In this document: positions 1 to 6,547 of the stretch, piece after piece
Numbering within the stretch: the stretch's first letter is position 1
How the letters are laid out: every line of letters starts with the position of its first letter
Origin: Kiloniellales bacterium
Lineage (GTDB): Bacteria; Pseudomonadota; Alphaproteobacteria; Kiloniellales; JAKSDN01
DNA length: 6,888 nt
Direction: 5' to 3'
Assembly (NCBI GenBank): GCA_022360075.1
Contig: JAKSDN010001377.1
Span: 1 to 6,888 of the forward strand
Notes under the pieces: model-generated
What the model saw: only the letters and a program-made list of their open reading frames with translations
Database searches by the model: none
What the model was told of the DNA's origin: nothing
Program-made: the position numbers and the translations under genes

Positions 1-1616
1 AGCGCGAAGCTGATCGGGTGACGGCCGGTGCCGCAGCCCGCGATCAGGCAAGGCAGATCGGCGTCGGCGATCTCGGGGATCTCGGCCCACGGCAGGTTGT
101 GCCGAAGGTACTGTCGACAGGCGACCGGGACCTGACCGGACAAGGTGATCCAGCGCGGATAGGGGCTCTCCTCGTATTGGGTGCGGACCGCCTGGGTAAC
201 CGCGTCGTCGAGTTGGCCGAACGTCGCGATGCTTGGCTTGAGGTGCTGTTCCTCGCCGGGCTCCAACAACGCCCGCCGCATCAGCGCCTGCATCTCCGCC
301 GACCAGGCCTCCAGGGGGACCGACGAGAGCCGTTCGTGATCGCCCAGATGATGGAGTGGATGATACATGGCATAGGCTGCGAGCCTGATCTCGAAGTCCT
401 GGTCTGGGCGCTCCAATTCAGCCGTGGCCGTTGCGATCTCCGCCGCCAGCTCCGCGATGGCTGCCTGCTCGACTTCGTTGGTGGGAAAGACGTAGCTGTT
501 GTTGTGGCACTGCATGGCGAAGCTGCACATGAAGGCCTTGGCGTTGCGCAACGCCGCGGGGTCTTGGATGACCTTGCCCAGCAGACTGCGGCGCAGGGAA
601 ACTAGCAGCGCTTCGAGGCCGAGGTGCGTGTTCACGACCTTGGTGAGCAGCAGGAGCATAAGCCTGTCGGCGAGGATGCCGTCGAGGTGGACCCGGTCCG
701 ACTTGCCGTCGCCGGCGTCTTCCACGCGGGCCGCCGCCATGGTGCGTGTCCAGAGGTAGGCGCCGACAGCCGGACTCATGCGCTGAAGATCGACCTGCTC
801 GGCCTCGAAGCAGGTGATGAAGGCCCGCTCGAGCGCCGGCAGCGGCCGGTCCAGGTGGCACTCCTGGAACACCTCGGCGAAGATTTTCTGGTAGTCGTCG
901 CTGACCTTCGCGCGGGCGAAGCCGAGGGCCAGCGGCTCCAGCGCCTCGCCGGTCTTTCCGGACTGCGCGAGCAGCAGGCCGTAGTCGCCCAGGATCTCGG
1001 GGTCGTTCGGTGTCAGCGCCAAGGCCTTGCGGAAGGCTTCGCCAGCCTCGTCCAGCCGGGCCAGGCCGGCGAGACCGCGGGCGAGGGTCGCGTGCCGTGC
1101 CGCGTCCTTGGGCGCGCGCTTCAGGGCCGCTTCCAGGATCTCGACGCTTTCATCCAGACGACCCTGGCGATAGCACCAGTCGCCGTAGCACTTCTGAGTC
1201 TGGGTGTTGTCGGGATCGAGCCGGGCGGCCTGACGAAAGGAGGCGTCGGCTTCCTCGATGCGCTCCTGACCGGCGTAGATGACGCCAAGGTTGATCTGCG
1301 AAGAGGCGTCCTGCGGATCGATCGCCACGGCCTTTTGCAGCAGCACGACGGCCTGGTCCGGCCGGTCGGTCTGACCGCAGAGTGCGCCGAGGCGGGCGAG
1401 GGCGGCCTGGTTATCCGGCTCGCGCGCCAGCACCTCATGATAGAGCGCCTCGGCCTCGGGCAGGCGGCCGGCGAGATGGAGGCCATGGGCCTTGGCGAGC
1501 TCTCCCCGCAGACCCTCGGCCCGGCCGACCTTGCGCGCCTGTTTCTCCGCCCGCCTGCGCTCTTGGCGGTTCGGTTTTCGGGCAGCGTCCTGCTCGAGCG
1601 TTTGAGCTTGGGTCAT
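1..1616 (-). CDS. TPR protein fused to class I SAM-dependent methyltransferase (3' end beyond window)
   Basis: The frame from ATG at 1616 stays open for 538 codons to the left edge, so the C-terminus is missing. Residues 13-32 are strongly basic (RKPNRQERRR and following). Residues about 38-235 hold roughly six TPR units, with the usual small/Gly at position 8, Ala at 20 and Pro near 32; examples of unit ends are LAREPDN, VAIDPQD, ARLDPDN and LALTPND. A helical linker follows, including CSFAMQCHNNSYVF (364-377) and a His cluster (419-427). At 480-489 is QYEESPYPRW, then methyltransferase motif I LIAGCGTGRH (524-533), the SAM-binding glycine loop; the rest of the Rossmann domain lies outside. 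TPR plus methyltransferase proteins with a YEENPYPRW-like motif are a known bacterial family whose substrates are, as far as I know, undefined. An AGG five bases before the ATG is a weak ribosome binding site; I found no upstream in-frame start. The gene lies 37 nt after fliW and is probably co-transcribed. A role in modifying a flagellar protein is inference. Unlike the exported proteins here, it has many cysteines, fitting a cytoplasmic enzyme. Confidence 0.9.
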   Translation of the reverse strand, partial: MTQAQTLEQDAARKPNRQERRRAEKQARKVGRAEGLRGELAKAHGLHLAGRLPEAEALYHEVLAREPDNQAALARLGALCGQTDRPDQAVVLLQKAVAIDPQDASSQINLGVIYAGQERIEEADASFRQAARLDPDNTQTQKCYGDWCYRQGRLDESVEILEAALKRAPKDAARHATLARGLAGLARLDEAGEAFRKALALTPNDPEILGDYGLLLAQSGKTGEALEPLALGFARAKVSDDYQKIFAEVFQECHLDRPLPALERAFITCFEAEQVDLQRMSPAVGAYLWTRTMAAARVEDAGDGKSDRVHLDGILADRLMLLLLTKVVNTHLGLEALLVSLRRSLLGKVIQDPAALRNAKAFMCSFAMQCHNNSYVFPTNEVEQAAIAELAAEIATATAELERPDQDFEIRLAAYAMYHPLHHLGDHERLSSVPLEAWSAEMQALMRRALLEPGEEQHLKPSIATFGQLDDAVTQAVRTQYEESPYPRWITLSGQVPVACRQYLRHNLPWAEIPEIADADLPCLIAGCGTGRHPISFA

Positions 1617-1653
1617 CGGGACCTGGATGGCGGCAGGAAGGGCGACCGCGGCG

Positions 1654-2181
1654 CTAGCCGGCGGCGCCCTGGCCGAGGGTCAGCGGCTGTTGGATCGGAT
1701 AGGCGCTGTTAGCCATCACGACCTGGCGGGCCAGCGCGCGGTTGACGTCGATGACGACCGGGGCGCGCAGGTTGACCGTCACGTTGAGGCCCTGGTCGGC
1801 CTGTCGCAGCGTGACGATCAGCAGGAAGGCGGCCGCTTCCACCGGGATACCGACGGAGAGCGCGGCGTCTTCCAGGTCTTCGCGCGCCACGCGGCCCTCG
1901 TCGATCTTGAGCGGATTGACGATGAAGCTGAGCGAGGTGTCCTCGAGACACTGCAGCAGCTTGAAGGCGGCAAGCTCCGGCTGCGGCAGATCGGCGATCC
2001 CGAAGTTGTGATGGTCGGAAAAGCCAAGCAGCCCCAAGGGCATGTAGACCCGATTCTCGGCGCCGAACTCGAGCGCGCCGAAACGGGTTTCGACAACCAG
2101 CCGGCCCTGGGTCTCGGGCGTCGCCTCCCCGGACTGTTGGCCCGCCTCCGACGGGCTCTGAGCGGCGCTAGGTTCCCACAT
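1654..2181 (-). CDS. fliW: Flagellar assembly factor FliW
   Basis: FliW is a small cytoplasmic protein that binds flagellin and, in Bacillus and Campylobacter, antagonises the translational repressor CsrA, coupling flagellin synthesis to export. The 175-residue product carries the family pattern: ETRFGALEF (31-39), then PLGLLGF (48-54), LSFIVNP (84-90), a central acidic stretch, and the C-terminal block LNVTVNLRAPVVID (132-145) followed by RQVVMANSAYPIQQPL (152-167). Usual length is about 130-160 residues; the excess is a polar, probably disordered N-terminal tail of about 26 residues rich in Ser, Gln, Glu and Ala. The ATG at 2181 is fixed by an AAGGAG nine bases upstream, so the tail is probably real. 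The gene lies 52 nt after flgL. No csrA is visible in the window, although that gene is a frequent neighbour of fliW in other phyla. Confidence 0.95.
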   Translation of the reverse strand: MWEPSAAQSPSEAGQQSGEATPETQGRLVVETRFGALEFGAENRVYMPLGLLGFSDHHNFGIADLPQPELAAFKLLQCLEDTSLSFIVNPLKIDEGRVAREDLEDAALSVGIPVEAAAFLLIVTLRQADQGLNVTVNLRAPVVIDVNRALARQVVMANSAYPIQQPLTLGQGAAG

Positions 2182-2190
2182 GGTAAATCA

Positions 2191-2196
2191 CTCCTT
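2191..2196 (-). promoter_or_regulatory. Ribosome binding site of fliW
   Basis: On the minus strand this reads AAGGAG with a 9-nt spacer to the ATG at 2181. It is the strongest Shine-Dalgarno match in the window and supports the start that includes the polar N-terminal extension of FliW. Confidence 0.8.
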
Positions 2197-2233
2197 GGCT
2201 TCTGACCGTCTCGCAAGTTCCGTGCCGCGCCGG

Positions 2234-3844
2234 CTAGATGAACTGCAGCAGGCTCAAGCCGTTCAGTCTCCCGAGGGTCGAGAACGACGCCTCGATTGTG
2301 GTGGTATTTTGAGAAAGAAGCGTAAGCGCCTCTGCGACGTCGATTTCCTCGACTTCGCCGATGGTCTTCTCGGCGAGCAGGGTCGTGTCTTCCTGTATGC
2401 GTTTCATGTTTTCGAAGGTGGAGCGCGAGGTCCCGATGTCCGCCCTGATATCCGGGATCTCCGTGATCGCTTCGTTGACCAGGCCCAGGGCCTGGTTGAG
2501 GTCGTCGATATTGACGTTGCTTGGATCGGCGGCGTTCTTCGTGATGAAGAGCGCGCGCATCAGCTTCTCGAAGCCGCTGTCGGCGGCCGTCACGCCGTAG
2601 GTGACCGTAACCTGGTCGTCGGCGCGCAGGCTGAGCTTGGTCGGATCGCCGTCGTAGTAGCTGGGGTTCTTCGGGTCGTAGCCGAGGTCGCCCGGCACGG
2701 CCGCCGAATTGTTGGCGGCGCCGCCTGTGGCAGCCATGTTGACCAGGAAGTTGCCGAGATCGATCTGGGTGCCCGCGTTGTTGACCGTGGCGTCGGCAAG
2801 GACTGTCGTGACGTCGATGCTGAGGGTCACCTGGGCGTTGGTCGTGGCATTGGTCAGGGTGACGTTCTGCACGCCGGTCGCGGTCTCGAAGTCGAGTCCC
2901 GTCGCAACGAAATTGCCGTTGCTCGAAGGCAGCGTCAGCGTGACGTTCGCTGCGTCGCTCGTCGGACTGGAGATGTCGATGATCCGATTGTTGATCGTGC
3001 TGACGTCGCCGAGGATCGAGGTCATGTTGATGGCGCCGAAAGCACCCGCGCCGCCGGCCACGCTGCCGGTGATCGCCTGCGTGGTGATCGGCGTTGCCAT
3101 GGCGAACTGATCGTCGAGCGTGAGCTCGACCTTCGTGCCGGCTAGCGTAAAGTTGTAGGCGGCGGTCTCGCCGGGCGAAGGCGCGGCGGCGATGCTGGCC
3201 GTGTCCGTGCTGCCGTCGTCGAGGTTCCTCAGCGTGAGCGTGCCGGCGCCGTCGTAGGTGAGCTGAAGCGCATCGCCCGTGCTGCCCGACGGCACACGCA
3301 GCGAGACGACGCCGGTGATGCTGCGCAGGCCGGTGCCGCTGGTCGTCGCCGCGCCGGTGTACTCGAGAGAATCGACCAAGGGCGTCGTCGGGTTGAGCCA
3401 GGCATTGAGGTCGACCGGCGCGGTGTCCGTGCGCGTGCCGGCGAATAGGAAACGGCCGTTGAGATCGGTGTTCAGCAGGGCCACGGCCTGCTCCAGCATC
3501 TCAGTGGCCTGTTGCTGCAGCACCAGATCCGGCGAGTTGCCGCTCGAGGTGGCCGAGACGAGCAGCGTGCGCAGCTCCGTCGCCAGGTCGAAGAGTTGTG
3601 CCGTCGCGTTCTCCATCTGCGTCAGGCGCCGGTCGGCGGTCTCGGTGTTGTCGATGAAGCTAAGCGCGGTCTCGCGCAGGCTCTCGACGTTGATCAGCGT
3701 GCGCGAATCGAAGGCAATGCCCTTGTAGTCGCGGCTTTCCTTGCCGGTCGAGACGGCGATCTGTAGGTCGGCGTTGCGCGCCTGCGCGGCCTGGGTGTTG
3801 GCCAGCGCCAGGTTCTGCACCGCGAATGTGGCGACCCGTGTCAT
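2234..3844 (-). CDS. flgL: Hook-filament junction protein FlgL (HAP3) with large central insertion
   Basis: FlgL forms the outer ring of the hook-filament junction, to which flagellin is added. The 536-residue product has a flagellin-type N-terminal helical region (about 1-140: MTRVATFAVQNLALANTQAA, later NTDLNGRFLFAGTRTDTAPV at 125-144) and a matching C-terminal helical region (about 445-536: TLLSQNTTTIEASFSTLGRL, ending LSLLQFI). The stretch YYDGDPTKLSLRADD (396-410) and VTYGVTAADSGFEKLMRAL (414-432) is typical of alphaproteobacterial FlgL and normally follows closely after the FAGT segment. Here about 250 Thr/Ala/Asn/Gly-rich residues lie between them, so the protein is much longer than the roughly 300-350 residues usual for FlgL. 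It contains no cysteine. An AGGAG seven bases before the ATG supports the start, 10 nt after the flgK stop. Identity is secure from both termini and from the position after flgK; the insertion is the unusual part. Confidence 0.95.
   Translation of the reverse strand: MTRVATFAVQNLALANTQAAQARNADLQIAVSTGKESRDYKGIAFDSRTLINVESLRETALSFIDNTETADRRLTQMENATAQLFDLATELRTLLVSATSSGNSPDLVLQQQATEMLEQAVALLNTDLNGRFLFAGTRTDTAPVDLNAWLNPTTPLVDSLEYTGAATTSGTGLRSITGVVSLRVPSGSTGDALQLTYDGAGTLTLRNLDDGSTDTASIAAAPSPGETAAYNFTLAGTKVELTLDDQFAMATPITTQAITGSVAGGAGAFGAINMTSILGDVSTINNRIIDISSPTSDAANVTLTLPSSNGNFVATGLDFETATGVQNVTLTNATTNAQVTLSIDVTTVLADATVNNAGTQIDLGNFLVNMAATGGAANNSAAVPGDLGYDPKNPSYYDGDPTKLSLRADDQVTVTYGVTAADSGFEKLMRALFITKNAADPSNVNIDDLNQALGLVNEAITEIPDIRADIGTSRSTFENMKRIQEDTTLLAEKTIGEVEEIDVAEALTLLSQNTTTIEASFSTLGRLNGLSLLQFI
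2662..3412 (-). other. Insertion domain region inside FlgL (residues about 145-395)
   Basis: This segment separates the conserved N-terminal FAGTRTDTAPV part from the YYDGD segment of FlgL. It is rich in Thr, Ala, Gly, Asn and Val, has alternating hydrophobic residues typical of beta strands (DALQLTYDGAGTLTLRNLDD at 191-210; ANVTLTLPSSNG at 299-310; VTLTNATTNAQVTLSIDV at 328-345) and has no cysteine or aromatic-rich core. It looks like one or two surface-exposed beta domains comparable to the variable D2/D3 domains of flagellins. Reading frame and base composition continue smoothly into the flanks, so it is not a frameshift artefact. Boundaries are estimated by eye. Confidence 0.65.
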
Positions 3845-3851
3845 GGCGGAT

Positions 3852-3856
3852 CTCCT
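3852..3856 (-). promoter_or_regulatory. Ribosome binding site of flgL overlapping the flgK stop
   Basis: On the minus strand this reads AGGAG with a 7-nt spacer to the flgL ATG at 3844. Its first two bases belong to the flgK TAG stop (3855-3857), so ribosomes finishing flgK pass directly over the site. This suggests coupled, near-equal translation of the two junction proteins. Confidence 0.75.
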
Positions 3857-5729
3857 AGCTCACCATCTGCTGGAGCACTTGGAACATCTCCTGGACCGTG
3901 GTGACCAGGCGGGCCGACGAGCTGTAGGCCTGCTGGATCACGATCATGTTGGCCAGCTCCTCGTCGACGTTGACGCCGCTCAGCGAGTCGGAGCGGAACT
4001 TGAGCTCCTGATGCAGCGCCTCCTGGATCTGGACGTTGCTCTCGCTGCGGGCCGCCGCCGTGGAGTTCTCGAAGATGATCTCCGCGCCGTAGCCGGCGAA
4101 GGTGACCGCGACCGCCGGCAGATTGCCCGCGGCACTGAAGGAGAGCTTCTCGTCGAACTTTGCCGCCATGGCCTGGGCGGTCGAATTGTCGCCCGGCGAC
4201 ACCAGGCTCTGGCCGCCCGTCAACGGGAAGGTCATCGCCGTGGTGCTGCGCGCGATCAGGCTTGGATCGCTGACGATGTCCTGACGCACCGAGAGCGCCC
4301 GGGTCATGCCCGTGAGCGTGGACTCGCCGGTATTGAAGCTGGGCGACGTGAAGAAGTCGTTGAGGCCGAAGAAATGCGACAGGCCCGGCGTCGAGCCGTT
4401 CTGGAGCTGGACCGTCGTCGCCGTCCCGCCGTTCGGCGTGAAGCCGCTGACCGCCGAATCGCCCTCGTCCATGACGACGCGCAGGCTCGGGCTCAGGGTC
4501 GAGATCTCCAGCCGCACCTGGCTGCCCACGGTCACGAGCTGGGCCTGGATGACCTGGGGCGGCGAGGCGGCGGCCTGCGTGTTGATCTCGTTCACCAGGT
4601 CGGTCAGCGTCACCGGCGCCGTTATGCCGGACAGGTTCACCGAGAAGGGCTGGGCGGTGGCGATGTTGTCCGGCACCTTGCCGCTTGAATCGACGGCGGC
4701 GAAGCGCAGCGTGCCCGAGACGGCGATCACGTCGTTGGCGGAATCGAAAAGCCGCGTCCCGCTCAGCGTCTGCGGCGGCGGCGAGGCGATGCCCTTGTTG
4801 TGCAGCGCGTTGATCTCGTCGCGCAGCGCGCCGGCGAGCTGGTCGATCTCCGCCTGCAACCCCGGCAGCACGGAATCGCGCAGATTGATCAGGCCCTTGA
4901 GCTCGCCGCCGCGCAGCGTCGTGGTGATATCGCGGTTGTTCAGCGAGATGCCGTCGATGTCGCCGTTGGCGTAGCTGTTGGCCGGCGCCAGGACATTAAG
5001 CGGCGAGTGGCTGAGGAAGTTGGGGAAGCTGTCGAGCAGCGTGCCCTCGGTGGTAAAGACGACCACCTCGCCCGAGCTGCGGGTGAAGGTCTGGATGTCG
5101 AGGTACTGCGAGAGTTCGCCGAGCGCGGTATCGCGCTTGTCCTCAAGGCCGGCGGTGGTCTCGCCGCGTGCTTTCTGGCTGACGATCTCGTCGTTGAGGT
5201 CGGCGATCTCCTGGAGCTTGCTGTTGACCTCGTCGACGGTGGCGGAGAGCTGGCGCTCGGCGTCGCTGCGCAGGGTCTGGACCTGCTCGGACATGGTCTG
5301 GAGCTGGCGGACCACTTCCTGCGCGGCCTTGATCACCTCGATCCGCTGGGTCGGCCCCTCCGGGCTCGCCGAGTAGGCCGCCATGGCGCTGGCCAGGTCG
5401 GTGATCGAGGCGCTGATCGAGCTGTCGGCGCCGGGGCTGCCGAACAGGTCCTGCATCTGCTGGTAGAAGGGCTGGGCCACCTGGTCCACGGCGGCGGTCG
5501 AGCGGGCCGCGCGGATGTCGCGCATCAGGGTCTCGTCGACCTTGCGCTGGATGGTGCCGAGCTCGACGCCGGAGCCCAGCCCGGCCAGGATCAGCGCCTT
5601 GCTTTCCGCCGTCTTGCGGGTATAGCCCTCGGTCGTCGCGTTCGCGATGTTGTCCGAGACGATCTGCAGACTCGCCTGCTGAGTCTGGATCCCGCTGAGG
5701 GCGGCGTTGAGTGTCAGCGACAGCGACAT
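3855..5729 (-). CDS. flgK: Hook-filament junction protein FlgK (HAP1)
   Basis: FlgK forms the first ring of the hook-filament junction. The 624-residue product starts with the axial-protein motif: LSLTLNAALSGIQTQQASL (3-21) then VSDNIANATTEGYTRK (24-39). Next come a long helical segment (about 125-215), the FlgK signature GGELKGLINLRDSVLPGLQ (274-292) with LAGALRDEINALHNKG (298-313), a variable beta-rich centre (about 325-480) including HFFGLNDFF (452-460), and the C-terminal axial motif SGVNVDEELANMIVIQQAYS (584-603) with TTVQEMFQVLQQM (610-622). Family members are about 450-700 residues (547 in E. coli), so the length is normal. There is no cysteine. The start is the canonical axial N-terminus. 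The gene follows the flgN-like chaperone gene by 33 nt and precedes flgL by 10 nt, the standard pairing of the junction proteins. Confidence 0.97.
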   Translation of the reverse strand: MSLSLTLNAALSGIQTQQASLQIVSDNIANATTEGYTRKTAESKALILAGLGSGVELGTIQRKVDETLMRDIRAARSTAAVDQVAQPFYQQMQDLFGSPGADSSISASITDLASAMAAYSASPEGPTQRIEVIKAAQEVVRQLQTMSEQVQTLRSDAERQLSATVDEVNSKLQEIADLNDEIVSQKARGETTAGLEDKRDTALGELSQYLDIQTFTRSSGEVVVFTTEGTLLDSFPNFLSHSPLNVLAPANSYANGDIDGISLNNRDITTTLRGGELKGLINLRDSVLPGLQAEIDQLAGALRDEINALHNKGIASPPPQTLSGTRLFDSANDVIAVSGTLRFAAVDSSGKVPDNIATAQPFSVNLSGITAPVTLTDLVNEINTQAAASPPQVIQAQLVTVGSQVRLEISTLSPSLRVVMDEGDSAVSGFTPNGGTATTVQLQNGSTPGLSHFFGLNDFFTSPSFNTGESTLTGMTRALSVRQDIVSDPSLIARSTTAMTFPLTGGQSLVSPGDNSTAQAMAAKFDEKLSFSAAGNLPAVAVTFAGYGAEIIFENSTAAARSESNVQIQEALHQELKFRSDSLSGVNVDEELANMIVIQQAYSSSARLVTTVQEMFQVLQQMVS

Positions 5730-5732
5730 GGT

Positions 5733-5748
5733 CCTTCCCGGTCCCTCC
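5733..5748 (-). promoter_or_regulatory. Purine-rich leader of flgK with two poorly spaced Shine-Dalgarno matches
   Basis: Upstream of the flgK ATG the minus strand holds GGAGGG (5743-5748) with a 13-nt spacer and GGAAGG (5733-5738) with a 3-nt spacer. Neither is at the usual 5-9 nt. The protein N-terminus argues strongly for the ATG at 5729, so the arrangement is unusual rather than a reason to move the start. Confidence 0.45.
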
Positions 5749-5762
5749 GAGCCGATGCCGGA

Positions 5763-6209
5763 TTACAGGCGCGCGTCGACCGCGACCGACAGCGAGCCGG
5801 GCAGGGCGGCGGCACCGCCTCGAGTCAAGGCGCCGGCGGCGGAATAGCCGCTTGGCTGCTCGCGGCTGTCCTCGACCGCCTGGATGACCGCCTTGAAGAG
5901 CCGCTCGTTGGCCTCCTTGACGGCGTAGAGCGCGCGCGCGTTCTCGGTCAGCGTGTTCTGGAAGTCGGTGCTGGCGTTCATGATCCGCCGTCTCAGCGAA
6001 CCGTCCGGATCGTCGAGCTCGCCGGGGTTCTCGGTCAGGCGCTTGAGCATCGATTCGTAGGCGCCGATCAGCACGATCTTCTCCTGCTGCAGGGCCTGCA
6101 TCGCGCGCGGATCCATCTCGCGCAGCAGCCGGGTCTCCTCGCGCAGCACGTCGATCAGGCGGCTCAAGACCTTGAGCAGCTCCCCCGCCTTTGCCGTGGC
6201 TTCCGTCAT
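5763..6209 (-). CDS. flgN: FlgN-family flagellar export chaperone (probable)
   Basis: FlgN is the cytoplasmic chaperone that binds the C-termini of FlgK and FlgL and delivers them to the export gate. The 148-residue product is predominantly helical with heptad-like leucines: ELLKVLSRLIDVLREETRLL (10-29), then MDPRAMQALQQEKIVLIGAYE (32-52, ending YES), and a third helix of about 74-113 with ARALYAVKEANERLFKAV (91-108). The order of hydrophobics, the D-x(4)-L-x(2)-K-like spacing and the YE pair match the FlgN fold. The last 30 residues form a Gly/Ala-rich tail ending SVAVDARL. Length is normal for the family. An AGGAG eight bases before the ATG supports the start, and the ATG overlaps the flgJ stop as ATGA, so translation is probably coupled. 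FlgN sequences diverge widely; the call rests on fold pattern plus the position directly before flgK. Confidence 0.85.
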   Translation of the reverse strand: MTEATAKAGELLKVLSRLIDVLREETRLLREMDPRAMQALQQEKIVLIGAYESMLKRLTENPGELDDPDGSLRRRIMNASTDFQNTLTENARALYAVKEANERLFKAVIQAVEDSREQPSGYSAAGALTRGGAAALPGSLSVAVDARL

Positions 6210-6547
6210 GTTTCGATCTCCTGGAGGGCAAGAATCTGTCTTTCCACCGCGTCGGCGATGCCGATGCCGCCGTTGCGCGCGAGCGCGCGGCCGTATTCCT
6301 CGACCAGCATGGAGCGGTACATGCGCTCGCCGGAGCCGCCGCCGAAGAGCCCGTCGGTCCCGAGCGTGTCGAACATCGGCTGCAGCATCTGACCGAGGAA
6401 AACCGCCTCGAACTCCTGGGCCGCCGCCTTGGCGTCACGCGCCCCGGCGGCCCCCCCGGCTGCGCTCAAGCCCGTGAGTCTGGCCGTCTCGAGCACAGGA
6501 TTGCCGGTCCGGGTCAGAACCTCGATCGCCGATGTGCTCACGTCCAT
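6206..6547 (-). CDS. flgJ: Rod-binding protein, FlgJ N-terminal type (CheL-like)
   Basis: The product (113 residues) corresponds only to the rod-binding/cap domain of FlgJ, which helps assemble the periplasmic rod. Key blocks are AAAQEFEAVFLGQMLQPMFD (41-60), GLFGGGSGERMYRSMLVEEY (66-85) and RNGGIGIADAVERQI (91-105). The peptidoglycan-hydrolase half of the roughly 310-residue enterobacterial FlgJ is absent, as is usual in alphaproteobacteria, where this short form is often labelled CheL. A separate flagellar muramidase would then be expected elsewhere; none is in the window. I prefer the ATG at 6547, which overlaps the flgI stop as TGATG and has GAGG seven bases upstream. A GTG at 6550 would add one residue but sits only four bases from the GAGG. 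No cysteines are present, consistent with an exported protein. Confidence 0.92.
   Translation of the reverse strand: MDVSTSAIEVLTRTGNPVLETARLTGLSAAGGAAGARDAKAAAQEFEAVFLGQMLQPMFDTLGTDGLFGGGSGERMYRSMLVEEYGRALARNGGIGIADAVERQILALQEIET

Noticed and set aside
1121..1486. 121-codon minus-strand frame that could be taken as the gene after fliW
   Set aside because: It is a wrong-frame, Ser/Arg/Pro-rich reading of the TPR region; the correct frame starts at 1616 and runs to the left edge.
1650..1668. Short inverted repeat (GGCGC/GCGCC) at the end of fliW as a possible terminator
   Set aside because: The stem is only five pairs with a nine-base loop, is not followed by a T run on the minus strand, and lies at the fliW stop, as expected by chance in GC-rich DNA.
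624..1712. 362-codon open frame on the plus strand
   Set aside because: It is the complement of the TPR-methyltransferase gene; the minus-strand frame shows clear TPR and SAM-binding motifs, the plus frame shows none.
2182..2233. flgL-fliW gap examined for a small csrA gene or a promoter
   Set aside because: It is 52 nt, too short for csrA (about 60-70 codons), and I saw no clear sigma-70, sigma-54 or sigma-28 type elements; only the fliW ribosome binding site is supported.
2180..3145. 321-codon open frame on the plus strand opposite flgL
   Set aside because: The composition is that of antisense shadow (Arg/Gly/Asp/Val-rich) and it covers the verified flgL frame.
3741..4688. 315-codon open frame on the plus strand opposite flgK
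   Set aside because: It is a shadow of flgK in GC-rich DNA with no domain and no plausible context.
4800..6392. 530-codon open frame on the plus strand opposite flgK, flgN and flgJ
   Set aside because: It is rich in Arg, Gly, Ala, Asp and Val with repeated LDLGH-like patterns typical of the antisense of GC-rich coding DNA, lies over three well-identified genes, and has no recognisable domain.
5143..6438. 431-codon open frame on the minus strand spanning flgJ, flgN and the 5' part of flgK
   Set aside because: It is an out-of-frame reading of three genes, extremely Arg/Pro-rich, and without any family motif.
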